Source of the DNA: Clostridium magnum DSM 2767
GTDB taxonomy: Bacteria > Bacillota > Clostridia > Clostridiales > Clostridiaceae
DNA length: 64,000 nucleotides
Direction: 5' to 3'
NCBI RefSeq assembly: GCF_001623875.1
Contig: NZ_LWAE01000001.1
Span: 186,001 to 250,000, forward strand
Part shown: in pieces, positions 9,659-19,032 of the stretch
How positions within the stretch are numbered: the stretch's first letter is position 1
Layout: each line of letters starts with the position of its first letter
The notes under the pieces: generated by a model
What the model was told of the DNA's origin: nothing
Seen by the model: only the letters and a program-made list of their open reading frames with translations
The model's database searches: none
Translations under genes and position numbers: made by a program

Positions 9659-9678
9659 TAATAGGAGGTGTAATTTAA

Positions 9679-10299
9679 ATGGCAAGATATACTGGAGCGG
9701 AATGCAGAATTTGCAGAAGAGAAGGTTTAAAACTATTCCTTAAGGGGGATAGATGCTATACAGATAAGTGTGCATTCTCAAGAAGAGGCTATGCACCAGG
9801 ACAGCACGGTCAAGGTAGAAAGAAATTATCTAACTATGGCTTACAATTAAGAGAAAAGCAAAAAGCTAGAAAAATATACGGAGTACTAGAAGGACAATTT
9901 AGAAAGTACTACGAAAGAGCTGAAAGAATGAGAGGAATATCAGGTGAAAACCTATTAAAGCTTCTTGAATTAAGACTTGATAACGTAGTATATAGACTAG
10001 GATTTGGTGGATCAAGAAGTGAAGCTAGACAGCTAGTTACACACGGACATTTCTTAGTTAATGGCAAGAAAGTAGATATTTGTTCTTACACTGTATCAGC
10101 TAATGATGTTATCACAGTACGTGAAAAGAGCAGAGCATCAGAAAAGTTTAAGACTTTTGCTGAAAATCCAAAGACTTTACCAGCTTGGTTAGAGGGAAGC
10201 ACAGAAAACTTTGAAGGAAAAGTAGTTAGAGAGCCTTCAAGAGAAGATATAGATGTTCCTGTTAACGAAACATTAATAGTAGAGTTATATAGTAAGTAA
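9679..10299 (+). CDS. rpsD: 30S ribosomal protein S4
   Basis: Primary 16S-binding assembly initiator and, in many bacteria, translational repressor of the alpha operon. The 206-residue protein has an N-terminal zinc knuckle ([18 protein letters not shown] with a further Cys) and the S4 RNA-binding domain ([30 protein letters not shown]) around residues 95-125. Zinc-type S4 is usual in Clostridia. Confidence 0.97.
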   Translation: MARYTGAECRICRREGLKLFLKGDRCYTDKCAFSRRGYAPGQHGQGRKKLSNYGLQLREKQKARKIYGVLEGQFRKYYERAERMRGISGENLLKLLELRLDNVVYRLGFGGSRSEARQLVTHGHFLVNGKKVDICSYTVSANDVITVREKSRASEKFKTFAENPKTLPAWLEGSTENFEGKVVREPSREDIDVPVNETLIVELYSK

Positions 10300-10361
10300 T
10301 TAATATAGAATCAGTTGCCCTCAAAATACATTAATAGATAAATAGAAGGAGGGTTATATTC

Positions 10362-11309
10362 ATGTTAGAGATAGAAAAGCCTAAAATAGAGTGTGTTGAA
10401 GTTAGTGAAGATGGTACCTATGGTAAGTTTGTCGTTGAACCATTAGAAAGAGGTTATGGTATTACTCTTGGCAATGCACTTAGAAGAATTCTACTTTCTT
10501 CATTGCCAGGAGTTGCTGCTAACCACATAAAAATCGATGGAGTACTTCATGAGTTCTCAACTGTTCGTGGAGTAAAAGAAGATGTTTCTGAGTTAATTCT
10601 AAACATAAAAGGTCTTGCTTTAAAGATGAATGGAGACGGTCCTAAAACTATATACATAGATTCTCAAGGACCAGGAGAAGTTACTTCAGGTGACATTAAA
10701 ACCGATGGTGACGTAGAAATAATTAATAAAGATTTACATATAGCAACTCTTGATGATGATGGAAAGTTATATATGGAAATCATAATTAATAGAGGAAGAG
10801 GATACGTTTCTCAGACTAAAAATAAAGCTGAAGAAATGCCTATAGGCACTATTCCTGTAGATTCAATATATACTCCTATCAAAAGAGTTAACTTTGTTGT
10901 AGAAAATACAAGAGTAGGTCAGATTACTGATTATGATAAGTTATCTCTTGAAGTATGGACTAATGGAACAATTATGCCAGATGAAGCTATAGGTTTATCT
11001 GCAAAGATTCTTATAGAACACTTTAAACTATTTATGACTTTAACTGACCATGCAAATAATGTTGAGATAATGGTTGAGAAAGAAGAAGACAAAAAAGAAA
11101 AAGTTCTAGAAATGACAATTGAAGAACTTGATCTTTCTGTTAGAAGTTATAACTGTTTAAAGAGAGCTGGTATAAACACAGTTCAGGAATTAACTGAAAG
11201 AACTATGGATGATATGATGAAAGTTAGAAATCTAGGTAAGAAATCTTTAGAAGAAGTTGAACAAAAACTTGAAGCTTTAGGATTATCACTAAAGCAAAGT
11301 GAAGAGTAA
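10362..11309 (+). CDS. rpoA: DNA-directed RNA polymerase subunit alpha
   Basis: Alpha subunit nucleates polymerase assembly and its C-terminal domain contacts UP elements and activators. The 315-residue protein has the N-terminal dimerization domain ([20 protein letters not shown] near residues 30-50), an acidic linker (KEEDKKEK), and the C-terminal helix-hairpin-helix domain ([22 protein letters not shown], then [10 protein letters not shown]). Site GAAGGAGGG lies upstream. Length matches other Firmicutes. Confidence 0.98.
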   Translation: MLEIEKPKIECVEVSEDGTYGKFVVEPLERGYGITLGNALRRILLSSLPGVAANHIKIDGVLHEFSTVRGVKEDVSELILNIKGLALKMNGDGPKTIYIDSQGPGEVTSGDIKTDGDVEIINKDLHIATLDDDGKLYMEIIINRGRGYVSQTKNKAEEMPIGTIPVDSIYTPIKRVNFVVENTRVGQITDYDKLSLEVWTNGTIMPDEAIGLSAKILIEHFKLFMTLTDHANNVEIMVEKEEDKKEKVLEMTIEELDLSVRSYNCLKRAGINTVQELTERTMDDMMKVRNLGKKSLEEVEQKLEALGLSLKQSEE

Positions 11310-11364
11310 AATATAGCATAAATATTTTACCCGTGAAGAAGAGTTAAGATAAGGAGGTATAGAG

Positions 11365-11706
11365 ATGGCAGGATATCGTAAATTAGGTCGTCCAAGTGAT
11401 CAAAGAAGAGCAATGCTTAGAAACCTTGTTACTAGTTTTTTAAAGCATGGCAAAATCGAAACTACAGAAACTAGAGCCAAAGAAACAAGAAGCATAGCAG
11501 AAAAAATGATTACTCTTGCAAAAAGAGGAGATCTTCATGCTAGAAGACAGGTGCTTTCTTTTGTAACTGAAGAGGAAGTAGTAAGAGATTTATTTGATAA
11601 TGTTGCTCCTAAATATGCTGAGAGAAACGGTGGATATACAAGAATCTATAAAGTAGGTCCAAGAAGAGGCGACGGAGCTGAAGTAGTTATACTAGAATTA
11701 GTATAA
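11365..11706 (+). CDS. rplQ: 50S ribosomal protein L17
   Basis: Exit-tunnel rim protein of the large subunit. The 113 residues begin [21 protein letters not shown] and end [16 protein letters not shown], standard for L17 of Firmicutes. Last gene of the alpha operon; a strong hairpin follows at once. Confidence 0.97.
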   Translation: MAGYRKLGRPSDQRRAMLRNLVTSFLKHGKIETTETRAKETRSIAEKMITLAKRGDLHARRQVLSFVTEEEVVRDLFDNVAPKYAERNGGYTRIYKVGPRRGDGAEVVILELV

Positions 11707-11709
11707 GTT

Positions 11710-11756
11710 AAAACTTGTATCAGTAGGGAATATCCAAACTGATACTAAGTTTTAAT
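11710..11756 (+). terminator. Terminator of the ribosomal protein operon
   Basis: Immediately after rplQ, AAAACTT-GTATCAGT pairs with ACTGATAC-TAAGTTTT across a 13-base loop. The A/T-rich base of the stem supplies the U tract. This is the natural end of the S10-spc-alpha transcript. Confidence 0.75.
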
Positions 11757-11760
11757 TGTC

Positions 11761-11818
11761 TTTAAGGTTACGCCACTTAATCTTCTTTGATTAAGTATGA
11801 TGATAGTGGTGACAATCT
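11761..11818. other. Inverted-repeat region between rplQ and the ECF genes
   Basis: Between two terminators lies CTTAATC-TTCTTT-GATTAAG, nested inside a looser pairing of GTTACGCCACT with AGTGGTGAC. It could fold as a two-level stem. No known riboswitch class is recognised and no start codon with ribosome site is seen. It may simply be part of the termination region. Confidence 0.3.
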
Positions 11819-11830
11819 GTAGGATAAAAA

Positions 11831-11868
11831 AACAGGGATTAAGTACTTTAGCTTAATCCCTGTTTTGC
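11831..11868. terminator. Strong hairpin terminator before ecfA1
   Basis: A perfect 12-bp stem pairs ACAGGGATTAAG (11832-11843) with CTTAATCCCTGT (11852-11863), flanked by A6 on the left and TTT on the right. It can work in both directions and isolates the ECF operon from ribosomal gene read-through. Confidence 0.75.
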
Positions 11869-11922
11869 TATAATTATTACAGGGTTTTCTTTATTGCTTT
11901 ATTAAGTTTGTGGGGTGTTTCC

Positions 11923-12768
11923 ATGGAGGAAAAAATGATAGAATGTAAGAATGTTACTTATAAATATGAAAATAGTGATAAAGATGATATAAAGTTAGCA
12001 TTAGATGATGTTAACCTTCAAGTTAAAAAGGGAGAATTTCTTGTTATCTTAGGTAGAAATGGGTCAGGCAAGTCTACTATAGCAAAACATATGAATGCAT
12101 TGCTAATACCAAGTGGTGGCAATGTATATGTTAATGGCCTAGATACATCAGATGAAAAAAACATCTGGGATATAAGAAATAAAGCTGGCATGGTATTTCA
12201 AAATCCTGACAATCAAATAGTTGCAACAATAGTAGAAGAAGATGTAGCTTTTGGACCAGAGAATTTAGGGGTTGAGTCTTCCGAGATTAGAAAAAGAGTG
12301 GATGATTGTTTAAGAAAAGTAAATATGTATGACTACAAAAAACATGCACCACATTTATTATCTGGAGGACAAAAGCAAAGAGTTGCAATAGCTGGTGTAT
12401 TAGCAATGATGCCAGAGTGTGTAGTATTTGATGAATCAACTGCAATGCTTGATCCATCTGGGAGAAGAGAAGTAATAAATACAATTAAAGAGATAAATAG
12501 TAATCATAATATCACTGTAGTACTTATTACTCACTATATGGAAGAAGCAGTAGAGGCAGATAGAATTATTGTTATGGATAGTGGAAAAATCATAACAGAG
12601 GGTGTTCCTAGAGATGTCTTTAGTAATGTAGAAAAAATGAAGAATATAGGGCTTGATGTACCGCAAATGACGGAATTATCATATGAACTGAGGAAAAATG
12701 GTATGAATGTCAGCGCTAATATATTAACTATAGATGAGATGGTGAATGAATTATGTCGATTAAAATAG
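11923..12768 (+). CDS. ecfA1: ECF transporter ATPase EcfA1 (CbiO-type)
   Basis: ATPase of the shared energizing module of ECF importers (group II), which drives uptake of vitamins or metals by many separate substrate-binding S components. About 281 residues: Walker [10 protein letters not shown] near residue 45, Q-loop [10 protein letters not shown], signature LSGGQKQR, and Walker B CVVFDES with Ser in the position after Glu-Asp-type residues (MLDPSGR follows). Start is the ATG giving [16 protein letters not shown]; an ATG four codons later also has a GGAGGA site. The 3' end overlaps ecfA2 by 16 bases. Confidence 0.93.
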   Translation: MEEKMIECKNVTYKYENSDKDDIKLALDDVNLQVKKGEFLVILGRNGSGKSTIAKHMNALLIPSGGNVYVNGLDTSDEKNIWDIRNKAGMVFQNPDNQIVATIVEEDVAFGPENLGVESSEIRKRVDDCLRKVNMYDYKKHAPHLLSGGQKQRVAIAGVLAMMPECVVFDESTAMLDPSGRREVINTIKEINSNHNITVVLITHYMEEAVEADRIIVMDSGKIITEGVPRDVFSNVEKMKNIGLDVPQMTELSYELRKNGMNVSANILTIDEMVNELCRLK

Positions 12769-13607
12769 AGAATTTAACGCATATATATATGAAGGGATCA
12801 CCCTTTGAAAAAAAGGCACTTGATAACGTTAATATTACCATTAATCAAGGGGAATTTGTTGCCTTAATAGGACATACTGGTTCAGGTAAGTCTACACTTA
12901 TTCAGCACATAAATGGACTTTTAAAGCCAGATTCAGGCAAGATAATAATAGAAGATATAGATATTACTCAGAAAAAGATTAACTTAAACTTTATAAGAAA
13001 AAAAGTAGGGCTTGTGTTTCAATATCCTGAATACCAGTTATTTGAGGAAACAATAGAAAAGGACATTGCTTTCGGTCCTAAAAATTTAGGCTTGAGTGAT
13101 GATGAGATAAATAGAAGAGTAAAAAGAGCTATGGTGATGGTTGGTCTTGAATATGAAAAGTATAAAGATAAATCACCTTTTGAGCTTAGTGGCGGTCAAA
13201 AAAGGAGAGTAGCTATAGCTGGAGTTGTAGCTATGGAGCCAAAGATTTTAATATTAGACGAACCAACAGCAGGGCTTGATCCTAAAGGTAGAGATGATAT
13301 CTTAGGAAAGATAAAAGATTTGCGTAAAGAATATAACATGACTATAATATTAGTTTCACATAGTATGGAAGATGTAGCAAAACTAGCTGATAGGGTACTT
13401 GTTATGCATAAAGGAAGATGTATTTTGGATGGAACTCCGAGCAAAGTATTTAAAGAAGCTGATACATTAGAAAGCGTTGGCCTTGCGGTACCACAGGTAA
13501 CTTATCTTGTAAAAAACCTAAGAGAAAAAGGGTTTAACATATCTGAAGATATATTTACTGTAGAACAAGCTAAAAATGAGATACTTAAAATATTAAATAA
13601 AGGGTAG
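12753..13607 (+). CDS. ecfA2: ECF transporter ATPase EcfA2
   Basis: Second ATPase of the ECF module, forming a heterodimer with EcfA1. The 284-residue protein shows Walker [11 protein letters not shown]-loop [24 protein letters not shown], signature ELSGGQKRR, Walker [14 protein letters not shown] and the switch His in LVSHSMED. The start overlaps the end of ecfA1 by 16 bases, pointing to coupled translation. ecfT follows after 12 bases. Confidence 0.95.
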   Translation: MSIKIENLTHIYMKGSPFEKKALDNVNITINQGEFVALIGHTGSGKSTLIQHINGLLKPDSGKIIIEDIDITQKKINLNFIRKKVGLVFQYPEYQLFEETIEKDIAFGPKNLGLSDDEINRRVKRAMVMVGLEYEKYKDKSPFELSGGQKRRVAIAGVVAMEPKILILDEPTAGLDPKGRDDILGKIKDLRKEYNMTIILVSHSMEDVAKLADRVLVMHKGRCILDGTPSKVFKEADTLESVGLAVPQVTYLVKNLREKGFNISEDIFTVEQAKNEILKILNKG

Positions 13608-13619
13608 GGGAGCTAATAA

Positions 13620-14426
13620 ATGATTAAAGATATTACAATAGGCCAATATGTTCCCGGTGATTCATTTGTACATAAGTTAGATTCAAGAGTTAAAATATTA
13701 ATATCTTTAATATATATTATAGATTTATTTATAGTTAACAATTTCAAGGGATACATATTCATAGTAGCGTTTGCTTTACTCTCAATAATTATATCCAAGG
13801 TTCAATTTACATATATTTACAAGGGTCTTAAACCTATATTAATTTTAGTACTAATAACAGCAGCTTTAAATATACTCATGACATCAGGAAGTAACCCACC
13901 ATTATACCATTGGAAATTCATAACTATATATAAAGAAGGGTTAACGTTAGCAGCATTTATGGTTTTAAGGCTTGTATTTTTAATAATAGGAACGTCTTTG
14001 CTAACATTAACTACATCTCCAATAGAACTGACAGATGGCATTGAAAAGCTTCTGAATCCTTTAAAAAGAATAGGCATACCAGCTCATGAACTTGCAATGA
14101 TGATGACTATTGCATTGAGATTTATTCCAACATTAATGGATGAAACTGATAAGATTATGAAAGCACAAATGGCAAGAGGTGCAGATTTTGAATCAGGAAA
14201 CCTTCTTCAAAGAGCTAAAAGTCTAATTCCTATATTAGTTCCTCTCTTTATAAGTTCATTTAGACGTGCTGATGAGCTAGCTATGGCTATGGAGGCAAGA
14301 TGTTATAGAGGGGGAGAGGGTAGAACTAGAATGAATATTCTAAAGCTATCTAGTAAGGATTTTATTGCATCTATATGTACAATATTATTGGTTGCTGTTT
14401 CTATATGGAGTAGGATGTGGAGCTAA
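13620..14426 (+). CDS. ecfT: ECF transporter transmembrane protein EcfT
   Basis: Membrane scaffold linking the two ATPases to an S component. The 268 residues have about five to six hydrophobic segments and begin MIKDITIGQYVPGDSFVHKLD, the typical EcfT N-terminus. The coupling helices that grip the ATPases are visible as ARG (AQMARGADFESG) and the second ARC-type motif in MEARCYRGGEGRTRM. Its TAA stop shares one base with the truA ATG. Confidence 0.95.
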   Translation: MIKDITIGQYVPGDSFVHKLDSRVKILISLIYIIDLFIVNNFKGYIFIVAFALLSIIISKVQFTYIYKGLKPILILVLITAALNILMTSGSNPPLYHWKFITIYKEGLTLAAFMVLRLVFLIIGTSLLTLTTSPIELTDGIEKLLNPLKRIGIPAHELAMMMTIALRFIPTLMDETDKIMKAQMARGADFESGNLLQRAKSLIPILVPLFISSFRRADELAMAMEARCYRGGEGRTRMNILKLSSKDFIASICTILLVAVSIWSRMWS

Positions 14427-15160
14427 TGAGAAATATTAAGTTGACAATTGAATATGATGGAACTAATTATGCAGGGTGGCAGAGGCAAAATAATGCAGTT
14501 ACAATTCAACAAAAAGTTGAAGAAGCAATAAGAGATGTCACTGGTAAAGTTTCAGAGGTTATTGGTTCAAGTCGAACAGATTCAGGGGTACATGCGAAAG
14601 GGTTTGTGTGTAACTTTTTAACTGAAAGTAAAATACCTGCTGAAAAGTTTAAAAAGGCTTTAAATAGTTTTCTTCCAGAAGATATTGTTATCTTACAATC
14701 TGAAGAAGTAGAAATAAGTTTTCATGCAAGGTTTAATAGTATAGGTAAAAGATATGAATATACTATTATAACAGGAGACCAAAGGCCTGCAATAGGTAGA
14801 AATTATATGTACTATTTTTATAGAAAACTAGATATAGAGAACATGAGAAGTGCATCAAAGTATATTTTGGGAACACATGATTTTTCAGCGTTTAAAAATG
14901 CTGGAAGTTCTGTAAAGACATCTGTTAGAACTATAAAAGAAATAAATATAGTTGAAGATGGAAATATGATAAGATTTATAGTTATGGGAGATGGTTTCCT
15001 ATACAATATGGTTAGAATTATTGTAGGAACTTTACTGGAAGTAGGAACTGGTAGATTTAAACCTGAGTATGTAGTAGATATACTTAAATCCAAAGACAGA
15101 TCTAAAGCTGGTAAATCAGTGCCGGCTAATGGATTGTGCCTAAAAGAAGTTTTTTATTAA
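14426..15160 (+). CDS. truA: tRNA pseudouridine(38-40) synthase TruA
   Basis: Makes pseudouridine at positions 38-40 in the tRNA anticodon arm. About 244 residues, starting MRNIKLTIEYDGTNYAGWQRQ. The catalytic aspartate lies in SSRTDSGVHAKG near residue 50; other landmarks are FHARFNSIGKRYEY and GDGFLYNMVRIIVGTLLEVGTG. An in-frame GTG three codons upstream is less likely because the ATG overlaps the ecfT stop (TAATG). Linkage ecfA1-ecfA2-ecfT-truA is conserved in Firmicutes. Confidence 0.96.
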   Translation: MRNIKLTIEYDGTNYAGWQRQNNAVTIQQKVEEAIRDVTGKVSEVIGSSRTDSGVHAKGFVCNFLTESKIPAEKFKKALNSFLPEDIVILQSEEVEISFHARFNSIGKRYEYTIITGDQRPAIGRNYMYYFYRKLDIENMRSASKYILGTHDFSAFKNAGSSVKTSVRTIKEINIVEDGNMIRFIVMGDGFLYNMVRIIVGTLLEVGTGRFKPEYVVDILKSKDRSKAGKSVPANGLCLKEVFY

Positions 15161-15336
15161 ATTTTATTTTACTAGTAATATAAAAGCTAATGTGTATAAC
15201 TAGGAAGTTTTTACTTGGATGTTGCTACGTATATATTCTAAAATATACAAGTAATCATCAAGAAGTTTTTCTTTAATTTAAGGGCTAGAGCATGATTTAA
15301 TATATAAAAGAAAAAAATTTATAATAGTGAAACTTG
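15161..15336. other. AT-rich gap after truA without a recognised gene
   Basis: No reading frame with a ribosome site and no clean terminator stem with a T tract is visible between the truA stop and the rplM promoter. Direct AT-rich motifs occur but nothing recognisable. The region probably holds the truA transcript end and upstream promoter DNA. Confidence 0.4.
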
Positions 15337-15365
15337 TTGACACACCCGGCTGATTGTATTATAAT
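15337..15365 (+). promoter_or_regulatory. Consensus sigma-A promoter of rplM-rpsI
   Basis: A perfect TTGACA (15337-15342) and a perfect TATAAT (15360-15365) are separated by exactly 17 bases. Transcription should begin near 15372, giving a leader of about 90 bases before rplM. Confidence 0.88.
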
Positions 15366-15390
15366 ATATTGTGTTTGTATCTAAAGTATA

Positions 15391-15415
15391 AAAGATCCAC
15401 TAGCCCCGGATCTTT
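15391..15415 (+). promoter_or_regulatory. Hairpin in the rplM leader (L13-leader-like)
   Basis: AAAGATCC pairs perfectly with GGATCTTT across a nine-base loop in the leader. Firmicute rplM genes often carry a short hairpin leader (the L13 leader family) thought to bind L13. The position and size fit, but I cannot confirm the family from sequence reading alone. There is no T run, so it is not a plain terminator. Confidence 0.5.
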
Positions 15416-15462
15416 ATATATAGAAACGTATTTTATGTAGAAGAATTCAGGGAGGGAAAATG

Positions 15463-15897
15463 ATGAAATCATACATAGCAAAACCACAAGAAGTTGAAAG
15501 AAAATGGTATGTTGTTGATGCTGCTGGAAAGCCATTAGGAAGAGTAGCAAGTCAGGTTGCAACAATATTAAGAGGAAAAAACAAACCTACATTTACACCA
15601 AATGTTGATACTGGAGATTTTGTTATAATAATAAATGCAGAGAAGATTGTTTTAACTGGTAAGAAGTTAGATCAAAAAATGTTAAGACATCACTCATTAT
15701 ACCCAGGTGGATTAAAAGAGACTCCATATAGAGAAGCTATAGCAAAGAAGCCTGAGTTTGTATTCACAGAAGCTGTTAGAAGAATGCTTCCAAAAGGAGT
15801 ATTAGGAAAACAAATGCTTAAAAAGCTAAAAGTATACAGAGGTGCTGAGCACAATAATGAAGCTCAAAAACCAGAAGTATTAGAATTAAGATATTAA
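15463..15897 (+). CDS. rplM: 50S ribosomal protein L13
   Basis: Early-assembly protein of the large subunit. The product (144 residues from this ATG) starts [20 protein letters not shown] and contains [22 protein letters not shown], diagnostic of L13. An ATG one codon upstream is equally possible after GGAGGG. It has its own strong promoter and leader hairpin, separate from the large ribosomal operon, and is followed by rpsI. Confidence 0.96.
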   Translation: MKSYIAKPQEVERKWYVVDAAGKPLGRVASQVATILRGKNKPTFTPNVDTGDFVIIINAEKIVLTGKKLDQKMLRHHSLYPGGLKETPYREAIAKKPEFVFTEAVRRMLPKGVLGKQMLKKLKVYRGAEHNNEAQKPEVLELRY

Positions 15898-15922
15898 TTG
15901 GAAGCTGGAAGGAGGAAGAAAA

Positions 15923-16315
15923 ATGGCTAAAGTTCAGTATTTCGGAACAGGAAGAAGAAAAAAATCTGTTGCAAGAGTAAGACTTGTACCTGGTGAAGGT
16001 AAAGTAGTAGTAAATAAAAGAGATATAGAAAACTATTTTGGATTAGAAACTCTAAGAGTTATAGTTAACCAACCATTAGTTTTAACTGGAACTAAGGAAA
16101 AATTTGATGTATTAGTAAATGTTCACGGTGGTGGATTTACTGGTCAAGCGGGTGCTATAAGACATGGAGTATCAAGAGCACTTTTAAAAGCTGATGAAAA
16201 CTTAAGACCAGAGCTTAAAAAAGCTGGTTTCTTAACAAGAGACCCAAGAATGAAAGAAAGAAAGAAATATGGTCTTAAAAAAGCAAGAAAAGCATCACAG
16301 TTCTCAAAGAGATAA
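15923..16315 (+). CDS. rpsI: 30S ribosomal protein S9
   Basis: Small-subunit head protein whose C-terminal tail reaches P-site tRNA. The 130 residues begin [21 protein letters not shown] and end in the invariant [12 protein letters not shown] tail. Site GGAGGAAG precedes the ATG. Partner of rplM in the conserved L13-S9 operon; terminator follows within 6 bases. Confidence 0.97.
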   Translation: MAKVQYFGTGRRKKSVARVRLVPGEGKVVVNKRDIENYFGLETLRVIVNQPLVLTGTKEKFDVLVNVHGGGFTGQAGAIRHGVSRALLKADENLRPELKKAGFLTRDPRMKERKKYGLKKARKASQFSKR

Positions 16316-16320
16316 TGAAA

Positions 16321-16346
16321 AGAGAGGAATATCCTCTCTTTTTTTA
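16321..16346 (+). terminator. Terminator of rplM-rpsI
   Basis: Textbook intrinsic terminator: AGAGAGG, a five-base loop, CCTCTCT, then T7. It separates the ribosomal pair from cwlD. Confidence 0.88.
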
Positions 16347-16503
16347 TTTGTAAAAGATCCTGCTATTCAGGTTAAGGCACAAAAATTCTAATAATGAATT
16401 AAAAACAAAGATATTTAAGTTTATTTATATTAAAATTATATTAATTAAATGGTATTTTCACAGCATAAAATATATATGAAGTTCTATTTCGGAGGGGGTA
16501 AAA

Positions 16504-17220
16504 GTGTACTATAAAAGTAGAAAACTAATAACAATCATATTGGTTATATTTTTAGGAATGGTCTCTGTATTTTATGCGAATATAAAGTTCTCAACACCTG
16601 CAGCTAAAAATAAATTTCATAATAATGATATCAAGTATAAAGTTATACTTCTAGATCCAGGACATGGTGGAGTTGATGGCGGAGCGGTGTCTAAAAGCGG
16701 TATTATGGAAAAGGATATTAATCTAAAAATTAGCTTAAAACTAAGGGACAAGTTAACAAAGGAAGGTTATAAAGTGCTAATGACTAGGGAAGAGGATAAG
16801 GGATTATATGAAGATGAAGGAAGAATAAGAAAGAAGAAAATAGAGGATTTAAATAATAGGTGCAAAATAAAAGAGCAGTCTAATTGCGATATGTTTATTA
16901 GTATACACCTAAATGCATTCCCTGAATCTAAATATTATGGAGCACAAGTTTGGTACTCTAGAAATAGAGATAGCCAAAAGCTAGCGAGGATAATTCAAGA
17001 AAACTTTAAAAACGATTTAGACTCAAGTAATAATAGGCATCAGAAGTCAGCGCTTGATTCATATAAGGTATTACGTGTTAATGATGATATGCCTAGCGTA
17101 TTAGTCGAATGTGGATTTTTATCCAATACAATTGAAGAGGCAAAATTGAATAGTGATGAGTATCAAAGTAAAATAGCCGATTGCATAACTAAATCTATAA
17201 AATTATATTATAATCAATAG
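16504..17220 (+). CDS. cwlD: N-acetylmuramoyl-L-alanine amidase CwlD
   Basis: Zinc amidase that strips peptides from muramic acid, the first step of making muramic-delta-lactam in spore cortex peptidoglycan. The 238-residue protein has an N-terminal membrane segment (LITIILVIFLGMVSVFYA), then an Amidase_3 domain with the zinc ligand LDPGHGGVDGG, a Glu (KSGIMEKDINL), FISIHLNAF, and catalytic Glu near VLVECGFLSN. GTG start, 5 bases after a GGAGGGGG site. Location after rpsI is conserved in Clostridia and the context predicts expression during sporulation. Confidence 0.9.
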   Translation: MYYKSRKLITIILVIFLGMVSVFYANIKFSTPAAKNKFHNNDIKYKVILLDPGHGGVDGGAVSKSGIMEKDINLKISLKLRDKLTKEGYKVLMTREEDKGLYEDEGRIRKKKIEDLNNRCKIKEQSNCDMFISIHLNAFPESKYYGAQVWYSRNRDSQKLARIIQENFKNDLDSSNNRHQKSALDSYKVLRVNDDMPSVLVECGFLSNTIEEAKLNSDEYQSKIADCITKSIKLYYNQ

Positions 17221-17226
17221 AATAAA

Positions 17227-17267
17227 TAAAAGTGCTGCATTAGTATAAAATAAAGTGCAGCTTTTTT
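17227..17267 (+). terminator. Terminator after cwlD
   Basis: GCTGCA pairs with TGCAGC, flanked by an A tract on the left and TTTTTT on the right. Loop about 16 bases. Confidence 0.65.
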
Positions 17268-17410
17268 CCTTTGCTTAATCAAAACGTATTAAGGATAAAG
17301 TGGAAATTTATTAACCTTATTAATGAAATAAAATAAATTATTAGTACAAGAGTAAAGTTTTTCAATGATTAGGAATAATGGATAACTATTAAGTAACAAT
17401 AAATAATCAA

Positions 17411-17443
17411 TCAGAAAAATTTTATTCACTGGTGAATTTTCTG
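17411..17443. promoter_or_regulatory. Palindrome upstream of the gntR-type gene
   Basis: The sequence reads TCAGAAAA, an AT insert, TTCAC, TG, GTGAA, TTTTCTGA, an imperfect inverted repeat of about 33 bp. It lies 50 bp upstream of the promoter. It could be a regulator binding site or, less likely, a weak terminator stem for transcripts entering from the left. Confidence 0.4.
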
Positions 17444-17468
17444 AATATTGCAGCTTATGAAAAAGTTA

Positions 17469-17522
17469 TTGATGTCCATTTTGGACTATGATATTATTAA
17501 AGCATAAAATGGAATGATCCAT
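17469..17522 (+). promoter_or_regulatory. Promoter with embedded operator for the glutamate-fermentation regulator
   Basis: TTGATG (17469-17474) and TATTAT (17492-17497) are 17 bases apart, a fair sigma-A promoter. The palindrome GTCCA-TTT-TGGAC fills 17474-17486, between the two boxes. A second inverted repeat, ATGGA-ATGA-TCCAT, lies at 17509-17522 over the likely start of transcription. This is the layout expected for autoregulation by the GntR-family product of the next gene. Confidence 0.5.
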
Positions 17523-17529
17523 TAATCCA

Positions 17530-18519
17530 ATGAACTTTGAGGTGATTATCATAGAAATTAGAATAAATAAGGATAGTGGTGTTCCACTATATGTGCAAGT
17601 AAAAAAACAAATAATGAACTTAATTAGAAATGGTATTTTAAAGGTTGGAAATAAAATGCCTACAGAAAGAGAACTATCGGAAACACTGAAGGTAAGCAGG
17701 AATACCGTAAGTACAGCTTATAACGAATTAGAGCAAGAAGGTGTTTTAAAATCTTACCAAGGTAGAGGAACCTTTGTTGCGGAAGAAGCAACTCCCTGGA
17801 AGGCACAAAATATAAAAGATAAGATTAATAAATTTATAGATTTGGGATTAGAAGAAGCTATAGAGACAGGAATGGATGTTGATGAATTTTTAGAAATAGT
17901 TACCCAAAGAGTAAAAGAGAAAAAAGAAATAATGAGTAAAATAACAGCATTATATATAGAGTGTAATATAGAGCAATCTAGAATGTTTAGCAAGCAGTTA
18001 ATGGATAGTACCAATATGAATGTGATTCCATTTACACTAGATGATATAAGAAGCATCAGTAGTGAAAATCAAGAGATGCTAGAGAAAGCTCAAGTTATAA
18101 TAGCTACATTTAATCATGTTAATGAAGTAGTAAAGCTGACAAGGCCATTTAATAAAGAGGTAATAGGGGTAGCTATTAATATAGATTTAGAAACTATTGT
18201 GAAAATTGCTAGATATTCAAATGATACTAAATTTGGTTTTGTATGTATATCACAGGAGTTTATGTTTAAGGCTAGGGGGGCTTTAGAAAAAGCGGGACTA
18301 GGTAATATAAACATTCAATATACTAATACTACTGATACTAATGAACTATCCAAACTTTTAAGTAACTCAGATGTGATAATAGTTTCACCAGGTAGGTATA
18401 AAGATGTAAAGCAAATTATAGGTGAAGAAAAAGAAATACTACGATTCTTATATAGCTTGGATGATAGTTCAGTAAAGGCATTAAAATCTAAGATAATGGA
18501 ATTAAAATATCAAAAATAA
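17530..18519 (+). CDS. GntR-family transcriptional regulator of the glutamate mutase cluster
   Basis: DNA-binding regulator. The N-terminal winged helix-turn-helix ([19 protein letters not shown]..., [35 protein letters not shown]) is clear over roughly residues 9-82. The remaining 240 residues are not a MocR aminotransferase domain; they hold alternating beta and alpha segments that look like an effector-binding domain I do not recognise. Start is uncertain: the ATG used has no good ribosome site, a GTG four codons on lies within GAGGTG, and the best spacing would favour a non-ATG codon just before Glu-Ile-Arg. Its place at the head of the cluster suggests it senses glutamate or a pathway intermediate. 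Confidence 0.82.
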   Translation: MNFEVIIIEIRINKDSGVPLYVQVKKQIMNLIRNGILKVGNKMPTERELSETLKVSRNTVSTAYNELEQEGVLKSYQGRGTFVAEEATPWKAQNIKDKINKFIDLGLEEAIETGMDVDEFLEIVTQRVKEKKEIMSKITALYIECNIEQSRMFSKQLMDSTNMNVIPFTLDDIRSISSENQEMLEKAQVIIATFNHVNEVVKLTRPFNKEVIGVAINIDLETIVKIARYSNDTKFGFVCISQEFMFKARGALEKAGLGNINIQYTNTTDTNELSKLLSNSDVIIVSPGRYKDVKQIIGEEKEILRFLYSLDDSSVKALKSKIMELKYQK

Positions 18520-18536
18520 ATTGGGGGAAGCTCATA

Positions 18537-18947
18537 ATGAAAACTTTAGTTATAGGTGTAATTGGCTCTGATTGTCATGCAGTTGGGAATAAAATATTAG
18601 AGCATGCATTTACGGAGGCAGGCTTCAATGTTGTTAACATTGGAGTTCTATCTCCCCAAGAGGATTTCATAAATGCAGCAATAGAAACCAATGCAGATGC
18701 AATAATAGTTTCATCACTTTATGGACATGGAGAAATAGATTGTAGAGGATTAAGAGAAAAATGTGATGAAGCAGGTCTAAAAGACATACTGATGTATGTA
18801 GGGGGAAACTTGGTGGTAGGAAAACAAGACTGGAAGGAAGTATATGCAAGATTTAAAGATATGGGATTTGATAAGGTGTATCCACCAGGAACATCGCCAG
18901 AAACTACAATTGCAGACCTAAAGGTTGATCTAAAAGTTAAGCAATGA
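18537..18947 (+). CDS. glmS: Methylaspartate (glutamate) mutase, small S subunit
   Basis: B12-binding subunit of adenosylcobalamin-dependent glutamate mutase, which rearranges L-glutamate to (2S,3S)-3-methylaspartate, step one of the methylaspartate pathway. The 136-residue protein is a lone cobalamin-binding domain with the D-x-H-x-x-G motif in SDCHAVG (Asp12, His14 as the cobalt ligand), VSSLYGHGE and the GG of VGGNLVVG. The symbol glmS (mutS in some species) is also used for glucosamine synthase, which is a different gene at 49.8 kb. First enzyme gene of the operon, 17 bases after the regulator. Confidence 0.96.
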   Translation: MKTLVIGVIGSDCHAVGNKILEHAFTEAGFNVVNIGVLSPQEDFINAAIETNADAIIVSSLYGHGEIDCRGLREKCDEAGLKDILMYVGGNLVVGKQDWKEVYARFKDMGFDKVYPPGTSPETTIADLKVDLKVKQ

Positions 18948-18948
18948 A

Positions 18949-18996
18949 GTGGAAAATTGAATCAGATGGGGTTCAAACACCGACTGATTGTTGAAT
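18949..18996. repeat. Degenerate partial copy of the structured repeat (hairpin part only)
   Basis: GTGGAAAATTGAATCAGATGG, read without its last base, matches the first part of the 128-bp repeat found at 27.6 and 43.8 kb, and the following bases keep GACTGATT-TTGAA, the decayed second arm. The conserved downstream half is absent. It lies in the 82-base gap between the mutase S and L genes. Confidence 0.5.
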
Positions 18997-19032
18997 AAAT
19001 AAAATAAATCTCTGTGGGGAAAAACAGGAGTG

